Positions 28,946-38,420 are shown, counted from the first letter of the stretch. The stretch is 64,000 nucleotides of DNA from Listeria kieliensis (GCF_003369925.1 NZ_LARY01000001.1:1054001-1118000), one strand, 5' to 3'. The notes: generated from the letters alone by a model not told the origin. Translations and numbers: made by a program.

Positions 28946-29360
28946 TGCAAATGGCTTCACCCTTGCAGAAATGCTTTTAGTCCTTGCTATCTTTCTATTG
29001 CTGATCAATTGTTCAGTTCCTCCCGCTTTTCACTCACTTAGAAAAATAGAAGAAAAACAGTTCTTTCAAATTTTAAAGGCAGATATTTATCTTGCTCAGT
29101 CCGAAGCACTACTTCAACAAAACGAGCCTGTTGAACTTCGATTTAAACGAGATCAACTCATTATCCAAAGGAGCGATAAACCTGATTTAATCGAAAAATA
29201 CCCAAATAGCATGCATATTGAAAAAGAAAAAAACTTTAAATTTCTTCCTAAAACTGGGCACATTAATCGATTTCAAACCGTGAAATGGCATGGTGAGGCG
29301 CAAAACTACCAACTTAAATTCCAAATTGGGAAAGGACGATTTAATATTGAAGAAAATTAA
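28935..29360 (+). CDS. comGD: Minor competence pseudopilin ComGD
   Basis: 141 residues from ATG 28935, which overlaps the end of comGC; an ATG six bases earlier is possible. The prepilin motif is NG/FTLAEML with mature Glu5, followed by a hydrophobic helix. The rest (beta-rich, EPVELRFKRDQLIIQR) resembles the globular heads of minor pseudopilins. Overlaps on both sides indicate coupled translation. Confidence 0.88.
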   Translation: MKNSANGFTLAEMLLVLAIFLLLINCSVPPAFHSLRKIEEKQFFQILKADIYLAQSEALLQQNEPVELRFKRDQLIIQRSDKPDLIEKYPNSMHIEKEKNFKFLPKTGHINRFQTVKWHGEAQNYQLKFQIGKGRFNIEEN

Positions 29361-29631
29361 TGGCTTTTCACTCATCGAAAGTATTCTTTCCCTGAGCACG
29401 CTGCTTATCATTTGTACTGTTCTTTTTCCATTTTTATGGAACTTGATTAATCGATTGGATAACGAACGTGAACAAACGATGCTCTATCAAAAAATGTATG
29501 ATGAAGTAAAACTTTTTTCTGGTCACCCTATAAAAATCCATTCCAGAAACGAAGAAATTGAAATAAAAGCTTCTAAAGGAGGTTGGATTATTTGTGGGAA
29601 AAGAAAGCAACAAGTCTGCCTCCCTTTTTAA
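29347..29631 (+). CDS. comGE: Minor competence pseudopilin ComGE
   Basis: 94 residues from TTG 29347, which follows AAAGGACG at about ten bases and overlaps the end of comGD. The motif is NG/FSLIESIL with mature Glu5 and one membrane helix. Longer open reading upstream lies inside comGD and is not credible. The fold beyond the helix is too divergent for firm recognition, so the assignment rests on motif and operon position. Confidence 0.82.
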   Translation: MKKINGFSLIESILSLSTLLIICTVLFPFLWNLINRLDNEREQTMLYQKMYDEVKLFSGHPIKIHSRNEEIEIKASKGGWIICGKRKQQVCLPF

Positions 29632-30064
29632 TCAAGTCAGAAAAAATGGTTTCACTTTAATTGAAGCTCTTTTATCTCTTTTAGCTGTCACATCAATTTT
29701 CTCTCTTCTCCCTCTCGCCCTTCAAGTAGAATATAAAATCATTCAAGCAAGTGAAGTAGCCACTTCGGCTGAATGGCACTTGTTTTTAAAACAATTACAA
29801 GAAGAAAAAGGCGATCACGCTATTTCAACAATCCATCCAGATGGATTCTGTTTTGTTAAAGATGAAAAAAAAGTTTGCTATTCCAAATACCACTCACTAA
29901 TCCGAAAACAAGTTGATGGACGAGGACACGAACCCATTTTAACCAATATCCAGTCTTTCCAAACTAAAGCTTCTACTAATGAATTAGAAATAATCGTAGA
30001 GTCCAAAGCAAAGCACTTATTGCAGACCAAAATCCCTCTTCATGGAGATGTCAAAAATGAATAA
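29594..30064 (+). CDS. comGF: Minor competence pseudopilin ComGF
   Basis: 156 residues from GTG 29594, about 11 bases after AAAGGAGG and overlapping comGE. It has a prepilin-type N-terminus, KNG/FTLIEALLSLLAV, with mature Glu5. The C-terminal part resembles the ComGF domain (HPDGFCFVKDEKKVCYSKY, RKQVDGRGHEPILTNI). One Cys pair is present. It is the fifth gene of the operon. Confidence 0.88.
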   Translation: MGKESNKSASLFNQVRKNGFTLIEALLSLLAVTSIFSLLPLALQVEYKIIQASEVATSAEWHLFLKQLQEEKGDHAISTIHPDGFCFVKDEKKVCYSKYHSLIRKQVDGRGHEPILTNIQSFQTKASTNELEIIVESKAKHLLQTKIPLHGDVKNE

Positions 30065-30221
30065 AAATGGTTTTACTTTGCTAGTTACTTTATTTTTATT
30101 ATCTTTAACTTTAATGACCGTTACAACAGTAACTCTTCTTTTTGAAAGACAAATCATGTTTGAAAAAAGTTGGCAAGACTATTACAAAGCCAAAATAAAA
30201 AAAGATAGCTCATTCGAATAG
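30057..30221 (+). CDS. comGG: Short ComGG-like protein
   Basis: 54 residues, overlapping the end of comGF by eight bases. It has the prepilin-like start KNGFTLLVTLFLL and one hydrophobic helix (about 6-29), then a short polar tail rich in Lys. Position fits comGG, the last gene of the operon, but the protein is far shorter than Bacillus ComGG (about 124 residues). The conserved Glu5 after the cleavage site is replaced (FTLLV). It may be a degenerate or a naturally tiny minor pseudopilin. No terminator is evident before the convergent gene. Confidence 0.7.
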   Translation: MNKNGFTLLVTLFLLSLTLMTVTTVTLLFERQIMFEKSWQDYYKAKIKKDSSFE

Positions 30222-30256
30222 AGTCTCATAACAAACTCCTCCAAACAAGATATCTT

Positions 30257-31369
30257 TTAATAAGTATCGTCTTCTTTTTCTATAAAATCGTCTACTTCTT
30301 TCTTTGATAAATCAATCATTTTTTCATATTGATAGCCGTATAACAAATAGTTTCCATTTGGCGAGCTAAGAAGCGGCTGATTGTCTACCAGTTCTAAGAT
30401 GGTTTGCTTTTTTCCTGTCTCTGGGTCAATCTGAACTAATTTATATTCACCCTGCACTGGACCAATTTCACGGCTTTCATAAGGCTCAAAACTCGTAAAT
30501 TGCTTTCTAGAGAAATTCAAATCAAAATAAGGAATAAAGGTACCTAGTTTGTCATATTCACGCGGCATATCGTATTTCGAAAGTGATTCGAAACCACTTG
30601 AGCGGAAATTATAACTAACTTTATCCTCGGAATTTGCTTCTTCAATGGTTAGCAACAAGTTTCGATTAGTCGCAAATTCAAAAATATTAGCTGCAACTAA
30701 ATCCTTCTCAGACTCTGAATGAATATTCTGCAGATATAAATTCCCAAGTTCGCTTTGACTGTTTTTTTGATTCGCTAAATATAAATTATCCCCATACCAA
30801 GAAATTAGGGAAGAAGGAAGTGAAACAGCTTTATAATCATTTTTTGAAAAGTCATAAACATAAGCTGAGTAGGAAAAGTTCTGTTCATAAACAATAACCA
30901 TCAGTTTCTCTGGAGAATCTGGATTCCAATAAAAATTGGCAGCCAGAGGTTGCATCGCATGACTCTCAATCTTTTCGCCAGAACTACTGTCGTATATAGT
31001 TAATGCAACCTTATTCTCTTTTGAAACGCCATAAATGAAAAAGTATTGATAATCTGGGCTAATTTTGATTTCTGAAATAATATCTGTTGTTTCGAGCAGC
31101 ACATCACTTTTTCCAGAAAAAAGATGGTATTTAATCAAACGTGTCTTTTCAGCACTTTGCTTTTGAATTAAAACTGTATCATTAGAAAGCCAACCCACGG
31201 CACGAATGAAGTCATTCTTTTCCGCGTCAATCGGCTTTATCGTCTTCGCTTCTGCTTTACTATTTTTCCCCTCTTCGGCTGAACGATTATCGTCCTGCTT
31301 ACATCCAAAAAAGATGAAAAGAATACTCACTAGCAAAACGAGCAATGGCCAAAATGATTTCTTTTTCAT
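30257..31369 (-). CDS. Putative lipoprotein with beta-propeller-like domain (YqgU-like)
   Basis: 370 residues. A signal peptide (1-21) ends at a lipobox-like FFGC, so Cys22 is the probable lipid anchor, followed by a charged spacer. From about 55 on, repeated beta-rich segments ending in short W/Y-containing strands (AVGWLSNDTVLIQ, FYWNPDSPEKLMV, LLSSPNGNYLLYGY) suggest a WD40-type propeller exposed outside the membrane. L. monocytogenes has a lipoprotein gene at the same place between comGG and glcK. Function is unknown. GGAGG precedes the ATG. Confidence 0.75.
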   Translation of the reverse strand: MKKKSFWPLLVLLVSILFIFFGCKQDDNRSAEEGKNSKAEAKTIKPIDAEKNDFIRAVGWLSNDTVLIQKQSAEKTRLIKYHLFSGKSDVLLETTDIISEIKISPDYQYFFIYGVSKENKVALTIYDSSSGEKIESHAMQPLAANFYWNPDSPEKLMVIVYEQNFSYSAYVYDFSKNDYKAVSLPSSLISWYGDNLYLANQKNSQSELGNLYLQNIHSESEKDLVAANIFEFATNRNLLLTIEEANSEDKVSYNFRSSGFESLSKYDMPREYDKLGTFIPYFDLNFSRKQFTSFEPYESREIGPVQGEYKLVQIDPETGKKQTILELVDNQPLLSSPNGNYLLYGYQYEKMIDLSKKEVDDFIEKEDDTY

Positions 31370-31458
31370 CTTTTTCCTCCATTCTGAATGTATTCATTTC
31401 TACCAATTACCCTTTTTGAAGTGAATCAAACCTGATAGAATGAAGGCTTTGCTGAAGT

Positions 31459-32439
31459 TTAAATATTGTTTTCTTCTTCTTTTGGAAGCGCAAGCCATGC
31501 AGCACCAATCACACCTGCGTCATTTCCACGTGTTGCAATGGAAAGTTTTGTGGATTCTAAAACCGTTGGAAATACCATGGTTTCAAAATACGCTTTAACA
31601 GGTTGTAGTAACGCATCTCCAGCAGCGGATACCCCACCACCAATAATGATTTTTTCAGGATTTAACATGTTTCCAATATGGCTAAGCGCTAGAGCTAAAT
31701 AAAATGAAATTCTATCCACTACTTCCTTGGCGAACGGATCCCCATCTTTTTCAAAATCAAAAATCAACTTTGAACTAATTTTAGAGCCATTTTGAATCAA
31801 GTTAACAAGCTTTGAGTCGCCTTTATATTCTTTGGCAAGATCTTTAGCTACACGTACAATTCCAGTAGCAGAAGCAACTGTTTCTAAACAGCCTGTCTTT
31901 CCACATGTACACTGATAACCATTTTCTGGAACAACCGTCACATGCCCAATTTCGCCAGCTGCCCCTCTCACGCCATGAAGAATTTTTCCTTCTGCAAAAA
32001 TTCCGCCGCCTACTCCTGTTCCAAGCGTAACAAAGACAACGTTGGCTCCACCTTCTCCAGCACCTTTCCAGCGTTCGCCTAGTGCTGCAACGTTCGCATC
32101 ATTATCCAGCTGAATCGATAGCCCTGTGAGTCGCTCTAACTCCTCTGAAACGTTTTGCTCTTCCACCCAATTTAAATTATAGGCTCCTTTTACTGTTCCA
32201 GTTTCGTAATTCACTGTTCCTGGAGTTCCGACACCAATGCCATAGAATTCGCTGTTGTCCATTTGGAGTTCCGTCAATTTTTGATTGACGCTATCACCAA
32301 TCTCACGAACAATATGAGAACCCTTATCCTCTGTGTTTGTACGGATGCTCCACTTCTCTTCAATTTCACCATCTTTTGTTAAAACCGCAATTTTTGCTGT
32401 TGTTCCACCAAGATCAACGCCAATCAATTTCTTTTCCAT
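31459..32439 (-). CDS. glcK: Glucokinase (ROK family)
   Basis: 326 residues. The ATP-binding start is IGVDLGGTTAKIAVL (6-20). The ROK zinc site CTCGKTGCLET lies near 178-188. Sugar-binding LDNDANVAALGE and GTGVGGGIF are visible. There is no N-terminal helix-turn-helix, so it is a kinase and not a ROK repressor. It phosphorylates free glucose in the cytoplasm. It follows yqgQ and gluP, the same cluster as in Bacillus. Confidence 0.93.
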   Translation of the reverse strand: MEKKLIGVDLGGTTAKIAVLTKDGEIEEKWSIRTNTEDKGSHIVREIGDSVNQKLTELQMDNSEFYGIGVGTPGTVNYETGTVKGAYNLNWVEEQNVSEELERLTGLSIQLDNDANVAALGERWKGAGEGGANVVFVTLGTGVGGGIFAEGKILHGVRGAAGEIGHVTVVPENGYQCTCGKTGCLETVASATGIVRVAKDLAKEYKGDSKLVNLIQNGSKISSKLIFDFEKDGDPFAKEVVDRISFYLALALSHIGNMLNPEKIIIGGGVSAAGDALLQPVKAYFETMVFPTVLESTKLSIATRGNDAGVIGAAWLALPKEEENNI

Positions 32440-32463
32440 TTGCGACTTGCTCCTTTTTACTGC

Positions 32464-32673
32464 TCAAAGGCAGCTGTTTTTCTTTTGTTCTTTGATCAAC
32501 TCTTGCTTTAAAATACTCCTGGCTCTTGCATATATTTCTCTATCTAATAGTTGATGTTTAAAAAGTCCTGTCAGTTCATGCTCCATCATTTCAATATCAT
32601 ATTCACGCTTCCCTAAATAGACAAAAATTCCATATTTTTTAAGTAACTGTTGGACATCGTACACTGAATTCAT
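32464..32673 (-). CDS. YqgQ family small protein (DUF910)
   Basis: 69 residues, wholly helical in appearance, with the family pattern VQQLLKKYGIFVYLGKREYDIEMM and LLDREIYARARSIL. Homologues of this size sit between rhomboid and glucokinase genes across bacilli; a nucleic-acid binding role has been suggested from structure but is unproven. Its ATG overlaps the gluP stop by four bases. Confidence 0.85.
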   Translation of the reverse strand: MNSVYDVQQLLKKYGIFVYLGKREYDIEMMEHELTGLFKHQLLDREIYARARSILKQELIKEQKKNSCL

Positions 32674-34226
32674 AGCGATCCCTCTGGTTTCTTTTGATTA
32701 TTTTGTTGAAGTTGAAGAAATAAGTCACGATAAACTTTATCAGGTGAAAGGTTTTTAGCCATTTCGGCATGCTTCAATGCTTCTTCATTCTTTCCATCTT
32801 GTAAATAACAAATCGCAAGGATGTAATGCGGCTGAGGTAATTGATTATTAATTCGAACGGCTTCATTTGCCTTGTCTCTGGCTTTGTCAAATTTTTTCTC
32901 TGTAAGTGCTTGTCCAGCCATCAGCGTATAACTATACTCATCAGCACTCCGACTCTTTTCTAAATATCGGAAAAGCTTATCTACTTCTTTCTGGTTATTT
33001 TGTCGCAAGTAATATTGTGCGACTCCATTAGCTGTAGCAGGATCAGCCGGCTCACTTGCCCGGTTAAAGCCCATATATAAGAATAACCCAGCTAGAAGAA
33101 ATATAGTTGCACCGTAGAGCATACGACGTAAATTAAAATATTGGTGCGGGACAGAAAGGGCACCAGCTAAGAAAAAGCCACCAACAAGTCCACCTACGTG
33201 TCCTGCCAAATCAACACTAGGCATGAATAAATCAAGCACTAGATTAATAACCACAAGAACAGCGATGTTTACGCCTATCGTTTTTGCATATAAATGTGGC
33301 TTTAAAACGACTAGATAAAGTAGACAACCAAACAGTGCAAAAACAGCTGTACTTGATCCAACGGCAACGTTGCTATTTAGCGCAAAGCTGGCAATATTTC
33401 CCGCAATCCCGCCTAAAATAAGGATTATTGCATAACGAGTACGTCCGTAAAGCCTCTCTGCCCAAGGTCCAACAATATAAATCATTAAGCAGTTAGCCGC
33501 GATGTGCATCAGACCTGCATGAAGAAAAATCGGCGAAACAAAACGCCACCACTCACCTTCATAAATGAGTGGATTAAATTTCGCGCCCCACTCTACAAGC
33601 GTATAAGTATTCAACGAACTATCTTTTAAAAACACCCATATAAAGTACAAAGCTTGTAGCAAAATAAAACCATAAGTGACATAGGGTTTCGATTTTCTGG
33701 CTTTCTGTTCTTCATCATTAACTTTTTTTGTAATATACGTAATAACATTTTGGCGTTCATTCATCACTTGCTCTTCTGTAATATCAGACTCAACTTGAAA
33801 CGTTCCTTCTGGAAGTGAAAGTTTTTCTTCAAGACTACGAAAGTCTTCTTGAAGACGTTCAGATGAAACAAGCAAGTTTTGAATGCTAATTTTTCCGTTT
33901 CGATTTTTGGTTTGTTCATTAAACAACGTTTCCTCACCAACTGGAGCAAACGGAGTAATATAAATATTGGCAACTTGAAGAAACGGAGCACCAATTTGCT
34001 TCCGTAGATTTTCAGTCACATTAAAAGTATGATTCATATCCCGCTCAACAACACTCGTCCATCCCATTTCGCGGATTTGAATGCGTATTACCGGGCGTTT
34101 TTTTTGACTGGGATTTTCTAACCACAATTCATGCTTTTCTTCATGTAAATGAATCAAGCGATAGTTTTCTTGCTCTAAAAAGTAATTAGTCAATCGCCAG
34201 AAAACATAATTTTCTTGGAGACTCAA
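32670..34226 (-). CDS. gluP: Rhomboid-family intramembrane serine protease with TPR tail (GluP-like)
   Basis: 518 residues, TTG start. Three parts are visible: an N-terminal cytoplasmic region (1-170), a rhomboid domain of about seven membrane helices (about 180-385), and a C-terminal TPR-like tail (about 400-500). The catalytic serine is in AVGSSTAVFALFG and the histidine in DLAGHVGGLVGGF. HAGLMHIAANCLMIY provides the conserved HxxxN. B. subtilis GluP was linked to glucose export and cell division. Here it is upstream of yqgQ-glcK. Confidence 0.92.
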   Translation of the reverse strand: MSLQENYVFWRLTNYFLEQENYRLIHLHEEKHELWLENPSQKKRPVIRIQIREMGWTSVVERDMNHTFNVTENLRKQIGAPFLQVANIYITPFAPVGEETLFNEQTKNRNGKISIQNLLVSSERLQEDFRSLEEKLSLPEGTFQVESDITEEQVMNERQNVITYITKKVNDEEQKARKSKPYVTYGFILLQALYFIWVFLKDSSLNTYTLVEWGAKFNPLIYEGEWWRFVSPIFLHAGLMHIAANCLMIYIVGPWAERLYGRTRYAIILILGGIAGNIASFALNSNVAVGSSTAVFALFGCLLYLVVLKPHLYAKTIGVNIAVLVVINLVLDLFMPSVDLAGHVGGLVGGFFLAGALSVPHQYFNLRRMLYGATIFLLAGLFLYMGFNRASEPADPATANGVAQYYLRQNNQKEVDKLFRYLEKSRSADEYSYTLMAGQALTEKKFDKARDKANEAVRINNQLPQPHYILAICYLQDGKNEEALKHAEMAKNLSPDKVYRDLFLQLQQNNQKKPEGSL

Positions 34227-34276
34227 ACAATTCCCTGCTTTCTATCTAAATTGCGATTATACTTACTACTATACGC

Positions 34277-34316
34277 AAAAAAACAGGCGTTGTAAATAAC
34301 TGGGCCTGTTTTTATG
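34277..34316. terminator. Terminator after the 5-formyl-THF cyclo-ligase gene
   Basis: AAAAACAGGC / GCCTGTTTTT form a 10-bp stem with a 15-base loop; on the minus strand the stem is followed by more T residues. Confidence 0.8.
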
Positions 34317-34340
34317 AAAATTTATCACAATCTCTATTTA

Positions 34341-34880
34341 TCAAATTACTAAAACTTTTTGAACAGGGATATCGTGATCCTCGACGACTAGTTCTTCATT
34401 AACTTGTTCTGAAAAAGCTAACGAAATTGTATTACCAGGAAAATTCATCAAATATCTGTCATAAAACCCTCCACCAAAGCCTATTCTGTAGCCTGCAGAA
34501 TTAAAGACAACTCCCGGAACAATGAGTAAGGACAACTCACTTTTTGGAACTAGTTTTGCTTTGTCACTCGGCTCCATCAAATCAAACTTTTTTTTAATCA
34601 GCTGATCGCCCTCTTCATATTCTCGAAATTGCATTCTATGGCCTGGATAAAGTGTCTCAGGAATGGCTACTTTTTTTCCCTTTTCCCATGCTTGACGAAT
34701 AATTGCTTCTGTTTCAATTTCAGGATAACGAGACAATGTAATACCTACAAAATGAGCGCGCTTCCATTCTTCAGTTTCAAAAAGAAGTTCAGCCAACTTA
34801 AGGGACTTCTCATCATGCTCTGTTTTCTCAAGTGATGTAAGTAACTTTAATGTTTCCGTTCTAAGCTTGCTTTTTTCCAT
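34341..34880 (-). CDS. 5-formyltetrahydrofolate cyclo-ligase
   Basis: About 179 residues from ATG 34880, eleven bases after AAGGAGG. The nucleotide and substrate motifs are present: an N-terminal basic MEKSKLRTETLKLL, then VPGVVFNSAGYRIGFGGGFYDRYL with the glycine-rich loop near 130-150. It converts 5-formyl-THF to methenyl-THF, feeding folD. It follows rpmG and a terminator, as YqgN does in Bacillus. Confidence 0.9.
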   Translation of the reverse strand: MEKSKLRTETLKLLTSLEKTEHDEKSLKLAELLFETEEWKRAHFVGITLSRYPEIETEAIIRQAWEKGKKVAIPETLYPGHRMQFREYEEGDQLIKKKFDLMEPSDKAKLVPKSELSLLIVPGVVFNSAGYRIGFGGGFYDRYLMNFPGNTISLAFSEQVNEELVVEDHDIPVQKVLVI

Positions 34881-34900
34881 TTCTTCTGAAACCTCCTTAA

Positions 34901-34930
34901 AAAGAAAAAGCAACAGGAAAGTCTGCTGCT
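34901..34930 (-). terminator. rpmG terminator
   Basis: On the minus strand AGCAGCAG pairs with CTGTTGCT across a 6-base loop and is followed by TTTTCTTTTT. It begins at the rpmG stop codon and lies before the ribosome site of the folate gene. Confidence 0.75.
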
Positions 34931-35079
34931 TATTTCGTTTCGCGGTGCAAAGTCACACGACGCAATCTTGGACAATATTTTTTTAGTTCAATACGTTCAG
35001 GATTTTCACGTTTATTTTTAGTTGTAATGTAGTTGCGATCGCCACATTCGGTACATTCTAAAGTAATGTTTACGCGCAT
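34930..35079 (-). CDS. rpmG: 50S ribosomal protein L33
   Basis: 49 residues. It begins [18 protein letters not shown] and ends LHRETK, typical of L33. Only three cysteines (C9, C12, C36) are present; the fourth zinc ligand is lost (KKYCPRL), as in the zinc-independent Bacillus RpmGB type. Such copies replace zinc-binding L33 when zinc is scarce. GGAGGG precedes the ATG. Confidence 0.95.
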   Translation of the reverse strand: MRVNITLECTECGDRNYITTKNKRENPERIELKKYCPRLRRVTLHRETK

Positions 35080-35219
35080 TGTTTTCCCTCCAAATCTTTG
35101 CGAAAGAGTATTTTATAACCTGTATAATGATACCATCTTTCCTCTATTTCTGCAAGGTTCGAAAGCTGCTTTCTTTTTATTTTCTTTACAAATTGGAATA
35201 TTCATAGCCAAGAGCAGAG

Positions 35220-35241
35220 TTTTTATGGTATAAATGTATGT
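35220..35241 (+). promoter_or_regulatory. Extended -10 promoter of the small membrane-protein pair
   Basis: TGGTATAAA (-10 at 35229-35234 with upstream TG) lies about 40 bases before the ATG at 35274. No good -35 was found. Confidence 0.5.
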
Positions 35242-35273
35242 ATAGGAACAGGGAAAAGAGGTGTTACTCCATA

Positions 35274-35654
35274 ATGACAGTCGTAATCATAATCCTTCTG
35301 ATTGCTGCCATCGCATTGTTTGTTCTTTCATTCATGCAAAAAGATGAAAGCAAACAAATTGAAACAGAATTAGAAGAAGTTGCTTCACAGTTGATGCATG
35401 AAAATTATGAGCTCAAAAAGCGGGTTTCATTGCTTGAAAAAGCCATGAACATAACAAAAGAGCCTGCCGAACAAGCTGATGATGATGAAACTGAAACAGA
35501 GGCAGAAAGTGTAAGCCCAAAAATGAAATCTTTACTAAAAAAACAAGTAATTACTCTTTATACAAGTGGGATTTCTGTGGATGAAATTGTTGAACAAGTT
35601 ACTCTTCCGAAAGAAGAGATTGAACAAACTATTGAAGAATATTTGGAACATTAA
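35274..35654 (+). CDS. Single-pass membrane protein with C-terminal helix-turn-helix-like segment
   Basis: 126 residues from ATG 35274; an upstream in-frame ATG lacks a ribosome site. A membrane helix (about 2-20) is followed by a coiled coil (25-60), an acidic patch (DDDETETEAES) and a C-terminal segment, LLKKQVITLYTSGISVDEI, that looks like the recognition helices of sigma-region-4-type domains. This layout resembles SwrB/DUF6115 proteins, but identity is uncertain. The acidic middle and the anchor argue against a classic regulator. It is followed by another membrane protein 46 bases on. Confidence 0.7.
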   Translation: MTVVIIILLIAAIALFVLSFMQKDESKQIETELEEVASQLMHENYELKKRVSLLEKAMNITKEPAEQADDDETETEAESVSPKMKSLLKKQVITLYTSGISVDEIVEQVTLPKEEIEQTIEEYLEH

Positions 35655-35700
35655 AATCCATTTTGAATAGAGAAACTAAAACAGAAAGGAGTACTCCCTT

Positions 35701-36183
35701 TTGAAAAACAATCTGCGTATGATTGCACTTGGATTGCTCATTTCAGCAGTAGTTCTCTTCGTTTTCAACCAATTCTTTTCTGTAGATTCCAATGCGGCAA
35801 AGGAAAGCAAAAAAACAACGACAGTAGATAAAAGTAGCGAAGAAAACAGTGCAACTTGGAAAGCGAAATATGAAAAACTGCTTGCTAAGCAAGAGCTAGA
35901 AAAAAATAATCAAGACGAGGCTAAACGACTTGAAGCTCAGAAAAAAGCAGACGAAGAAAAGAAAAAAAAGGAAGTTAAAAATTACAAACTTGTAATTGCG
36001 AAAGGTGATCCTTCTTCAAAAGCAAGTGAAGATCTTGCAAAAAATGGGATTGTTAAAAATGCTTCTGATTTTGAAAAATACTTAAAACAAAATGATTATG
36101 AAAAATATATTCGTGACGGCTCCTATGACTTGAACAGCAAGATGAGTTACGAAGAAATTGCTAAAAAGTTAGCTCACCAATAA
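35701..36183 (+). CDS. Membrane-anchored protein with MltG-like C-terminal segment
   Basis: 160 residues, TTG start with AAAGGAG nine bases upstream. One N-terminal membrane helix (7-25), a long lysine/glutamate-rich coiled coil (40-97), then a compact domain: VIAKGDPSSKASEDLAKNGI and YIRDGSYDLNSKMSYEEIA resemble the LysM-like region that precedes the catalytic part of MltG lytic transglycosylases. The catalytic domain itself is absent, so it is unlikely to be an enzyme. It may bind the wall. It ends in a terminator shared with pnp. Confidence 0.65.
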   Translation: MKNNLRMIALGLLISAVVLFVFNQFFSVDSNAAKESKKTTTVDKSSEENSATWKAKYEKLLAKQELEKNNQDEAKRLEAQKKADEEKKKKEVKNYKLVIAKGDPSSKASEDLAKNGIVKNASDFEKYLKQNDYEKYIRDGSYDLNSKMSYEEIAKKLAHQ

Positions 36184-36217
36184 AAAAGATTGTCCCTGTT
36201 TCGGGACAATCTTTTTT
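36182..36217. terminator. Bidirectional terminator shared with pnp
   Basis: AAAAAAGATTGTCCC / GGGACAATCTTTTTT, a perfect 15-bp stem with loop TGTTTC. It overlaps the stop codons of both convergent genes. Confidence 0.93.
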
Positions 36218-38420
36218 ATTTTTTATGCTCTTCTTTATGATGCGTTCTTGGTTTGCGGTTACGATCACCACTACCAAAATGTTTCTTTTGCTCTTTATCT
36301 TGTGATTTCTTTTCATCTAAGCCAGCTGGTTTTTCAAGCAAGGCTTTGCGGGACAAGTTAATTCGACCTTGGTTATCAATTTCAATAACTTTAACCGTTA
36401 CTTCATCGCCAAGCTTAAGGATATCTTCCACTTTTCCAACGCGCTCATGTGCTAGTTCAGAAATATGAACTAAACCATCAGTTCCTTTAAATAGTTCAAC
36501 AAAAGCTCCGAATTTCTCAATTCGACGAACTTTACCAGTATAGATTTCCCCTACTTTAGCTTCACGTACGATATCTTCAATGATCGCCATTGCTTTTTTA
36601 TTCATTTCTTCATCTTGTGAAGCTACGTAAACTGTTCCATCTTGTTCGATATCGATCTTAACGCCAGTTTCATCAATGATTTGATTAATTTGCTTCCCAC
36701 CAGGTCCGATAACATCTTTAATTTTATCTTCTTTAATCGTCATTGAAACGATCTTCGGCGCATATTTCGATAGATGATCGCGTGGTGCACTGATTGTGGA
36801 TAGCAAATGATCCAAAATGTGTAGGCGACCTGCTTTAGCTTGCGTAAGGGCTTCTTCAAGAATTTGACGGCTAAGACCATCAATTTTGATATCCATTTGA
36901 AGCGCCGTAATGCCTTCGCTTGTTCCAGCTACTTTAAAGTCCATATCACCAAAGTGGTCTTCCATTCCTTGGATATCCGATAAAATCGTGTAGTCGTCAC
37001 CCAATTTCACAAGTCCCATCGCGATACCCGCTACAGGAGCTTTAATTGGAACACCAGCATCCATTAGTGCGAGCGTTGAGCCACAAATACTTGCTTGCGA
37101 GCTAGAACCATTCGATTCTAATACTTCTGAAACAAGACGGATTGTGTATGGAAATTCTTCTTCACTTGGAATAATGTATTGTAAAGCGCGTTCGCCAAGT
37201 GCTCCGTGCCCAATTTCGCGACGTCCTGGGCCACGACGTGGTCCCGTTTCTCCAACACTAAATTGCGGAAAATTGTAGTGATGCATGAAGCGTTTATATT
37301 CCTCAGCGCCAAGTCCATCAATAATTTGATGTTCGCGTAACGGTGCTAACGTACAAATACTTAGAGCTTGTGTTTGTCCACGAGTGAAAAGACCCGATCC
37401 GTGAACGCGAGGTAACAAGCCCACTTCAGATGACAAGGGGCGAATTTCGTCTACTTTACGTCCATCTGGGCGGATTTTTTCTTGCGAAATTAAACGACGC
37501 ATTTCATCTTTTTCAATCATCTCAAGAATATGCGCCACTTCGGCAAGAATCGCTTCTTCATCTTCGAGTTCTTTTTCTTTGTAGCTTTCAAGAATTTCTT
37601 CTTTGACAGCTTCAATCGCCGCTTCACGGGCTTTTTTCTCTTCTGTTTGAATCGCTTGTTTCATTTTCGCTTCGCTGACAGCTTTTACTTCTTTTTCAAG
37701 CTCAGGGTCAGTGACAAAAAGTTCGATTTCGCGTTTTTCTTTGCCTACTGCTTGAATAATTTCTTCTTGGAATTTGCAAAGACGTTTAATTTCTTCATGG
37801 CCAAACATGATAGCTTCAAGCATCGCTTCTTCAGAAACTTCTTTTGCTCCTGCTTCAACCATATTGATCGCATCATATGTTCCAGCAACTGTTAAAGAAA
37901 TATCGCTTTGCTCCGCTTGTTCAATCGTCGGGTTGATGATATATTCACCATTTATGCGCCCTACTTCAACCCCTGCAATCGGTCCGTCAAACGGGATGTC
38001 CGAGATACAAAGAGAAATTGAAGAACCAAGCATTGCAGCCATTTCAGGTGAGCAGTCTTGTTCAACACTAAAAACAGTAGAAGTGATTTGCACTTCATTC
38101 CGGAATCCTTCAGCAAAAAGCGGACGAATTGGACGGTCAATCAAACGAGCTGTAAGTGTTGCGCGGTCACTCGGACGTCCTTCACGCTTCAAAAATCCAC
38201 CTGGAACTTTCCCAACGGAATACATTTTTTCTTCATAATTAACAGTTAACGGAAAAAAATCACCAGGTCTTGGTTTTTTAGAACCTACTGTGGCCGTTAA
38301 AACAGCTGTATCGCCAAAGCGAACTAGTGCAGCACCACTCGCTTGTTTCGCAAGTTGCCCCACTTCTACGGCAAGTGTCTTACCGGCAAGTTCAGTCGTA
38401 AAGACTTGTTTTTCAGACAT
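36216..38420 (-). CDS. pnp: Polyribonucleotide nucleotidyltransferase
   Basis: About 734 residues from ATG 38420 (AAGGAG ten bases upstream). It has two RNase PH domains (about 10-145 and 310-540) separated by a helical region, a KH domain ([18 protein letters not shown], about 555-610) and an S1 domain (about 620-690), then a charged tail. [15 protein letters not shown] is the active-site block of the second PH domain. It degrades RNA 3'-5' using phosphate, as part of the mRNA decay machinery. The long inverted repeat in its leader may serve autoregulation. It lies downstream of rpsO, as in most bacteria. Confidence 0.97.
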   Translation of the reverse strand: MSEKQVFTTELAGKTLAVEVGQLAKQASGAALVRFGDTAVLTATVGSKKPRPGDFFPLTVNYEEKMYSVGKVPGGFLKREGRPSDRATLTARLIDRPIRPLFAEGFRNEVQITSTVFSVEQDCSPEMAAMLGSSISLCISDIPFDGPIAGVEVGRINGEYIINPTIEQAEQSDISLTVAGTYDAINMVEAGAKEVSEEAMLEAIMFGHEEIKRLCKFQEEIIQAVGKEKREIELFVTDPELEKEVKAVSEAKMKQAIQTEEKKAREAAIEAVKEEILESYKEKELEDEEAILAEVAHILEMIEKDEMRRLISQEKIRPDGRKVDEIRPLSSEVGLLPRVHGSGLFTRGQTQALSICTLAPLREHQIIDGLGAEEYKRFMHHYNFPQFSVGETGPRRGPGRREIGHGALGERALQYIIPSEEEFPYTIRLVSEVLESNGSSSQASICGSTLALMDAGVPIKAPVAGIAMGLVKLGDDYTILSDIQGMEDHFGDMDFKVAGTSEGITALQMDIKIDGLSRQILEEALTQAKAGRLHILDHLLSTISAPRDHLSKYAPKIVSMTIKEDKIKDVIGPGGKQINQIIDETGVKIDIEQDGTVYVASQDEEMNKKAMAIIEDIVREAKVGEIYTGKVRRIEKFGAFVELFKGTDGLVHISELAHERVGKVEDILKLGDEVTVKVIEIDNQGRINLSRKALLEKPAGLDEKKSQDKEQKKHFGSGDRNRKPRTHHKEEHKK

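Noticed and set aside
37530..37895. Phe/Arg-rich open frame on the plus strand inside pnp
   Set aside because: It is the antisense shadow of a conserved pnp coding region, with biased composition and no ribosome site.
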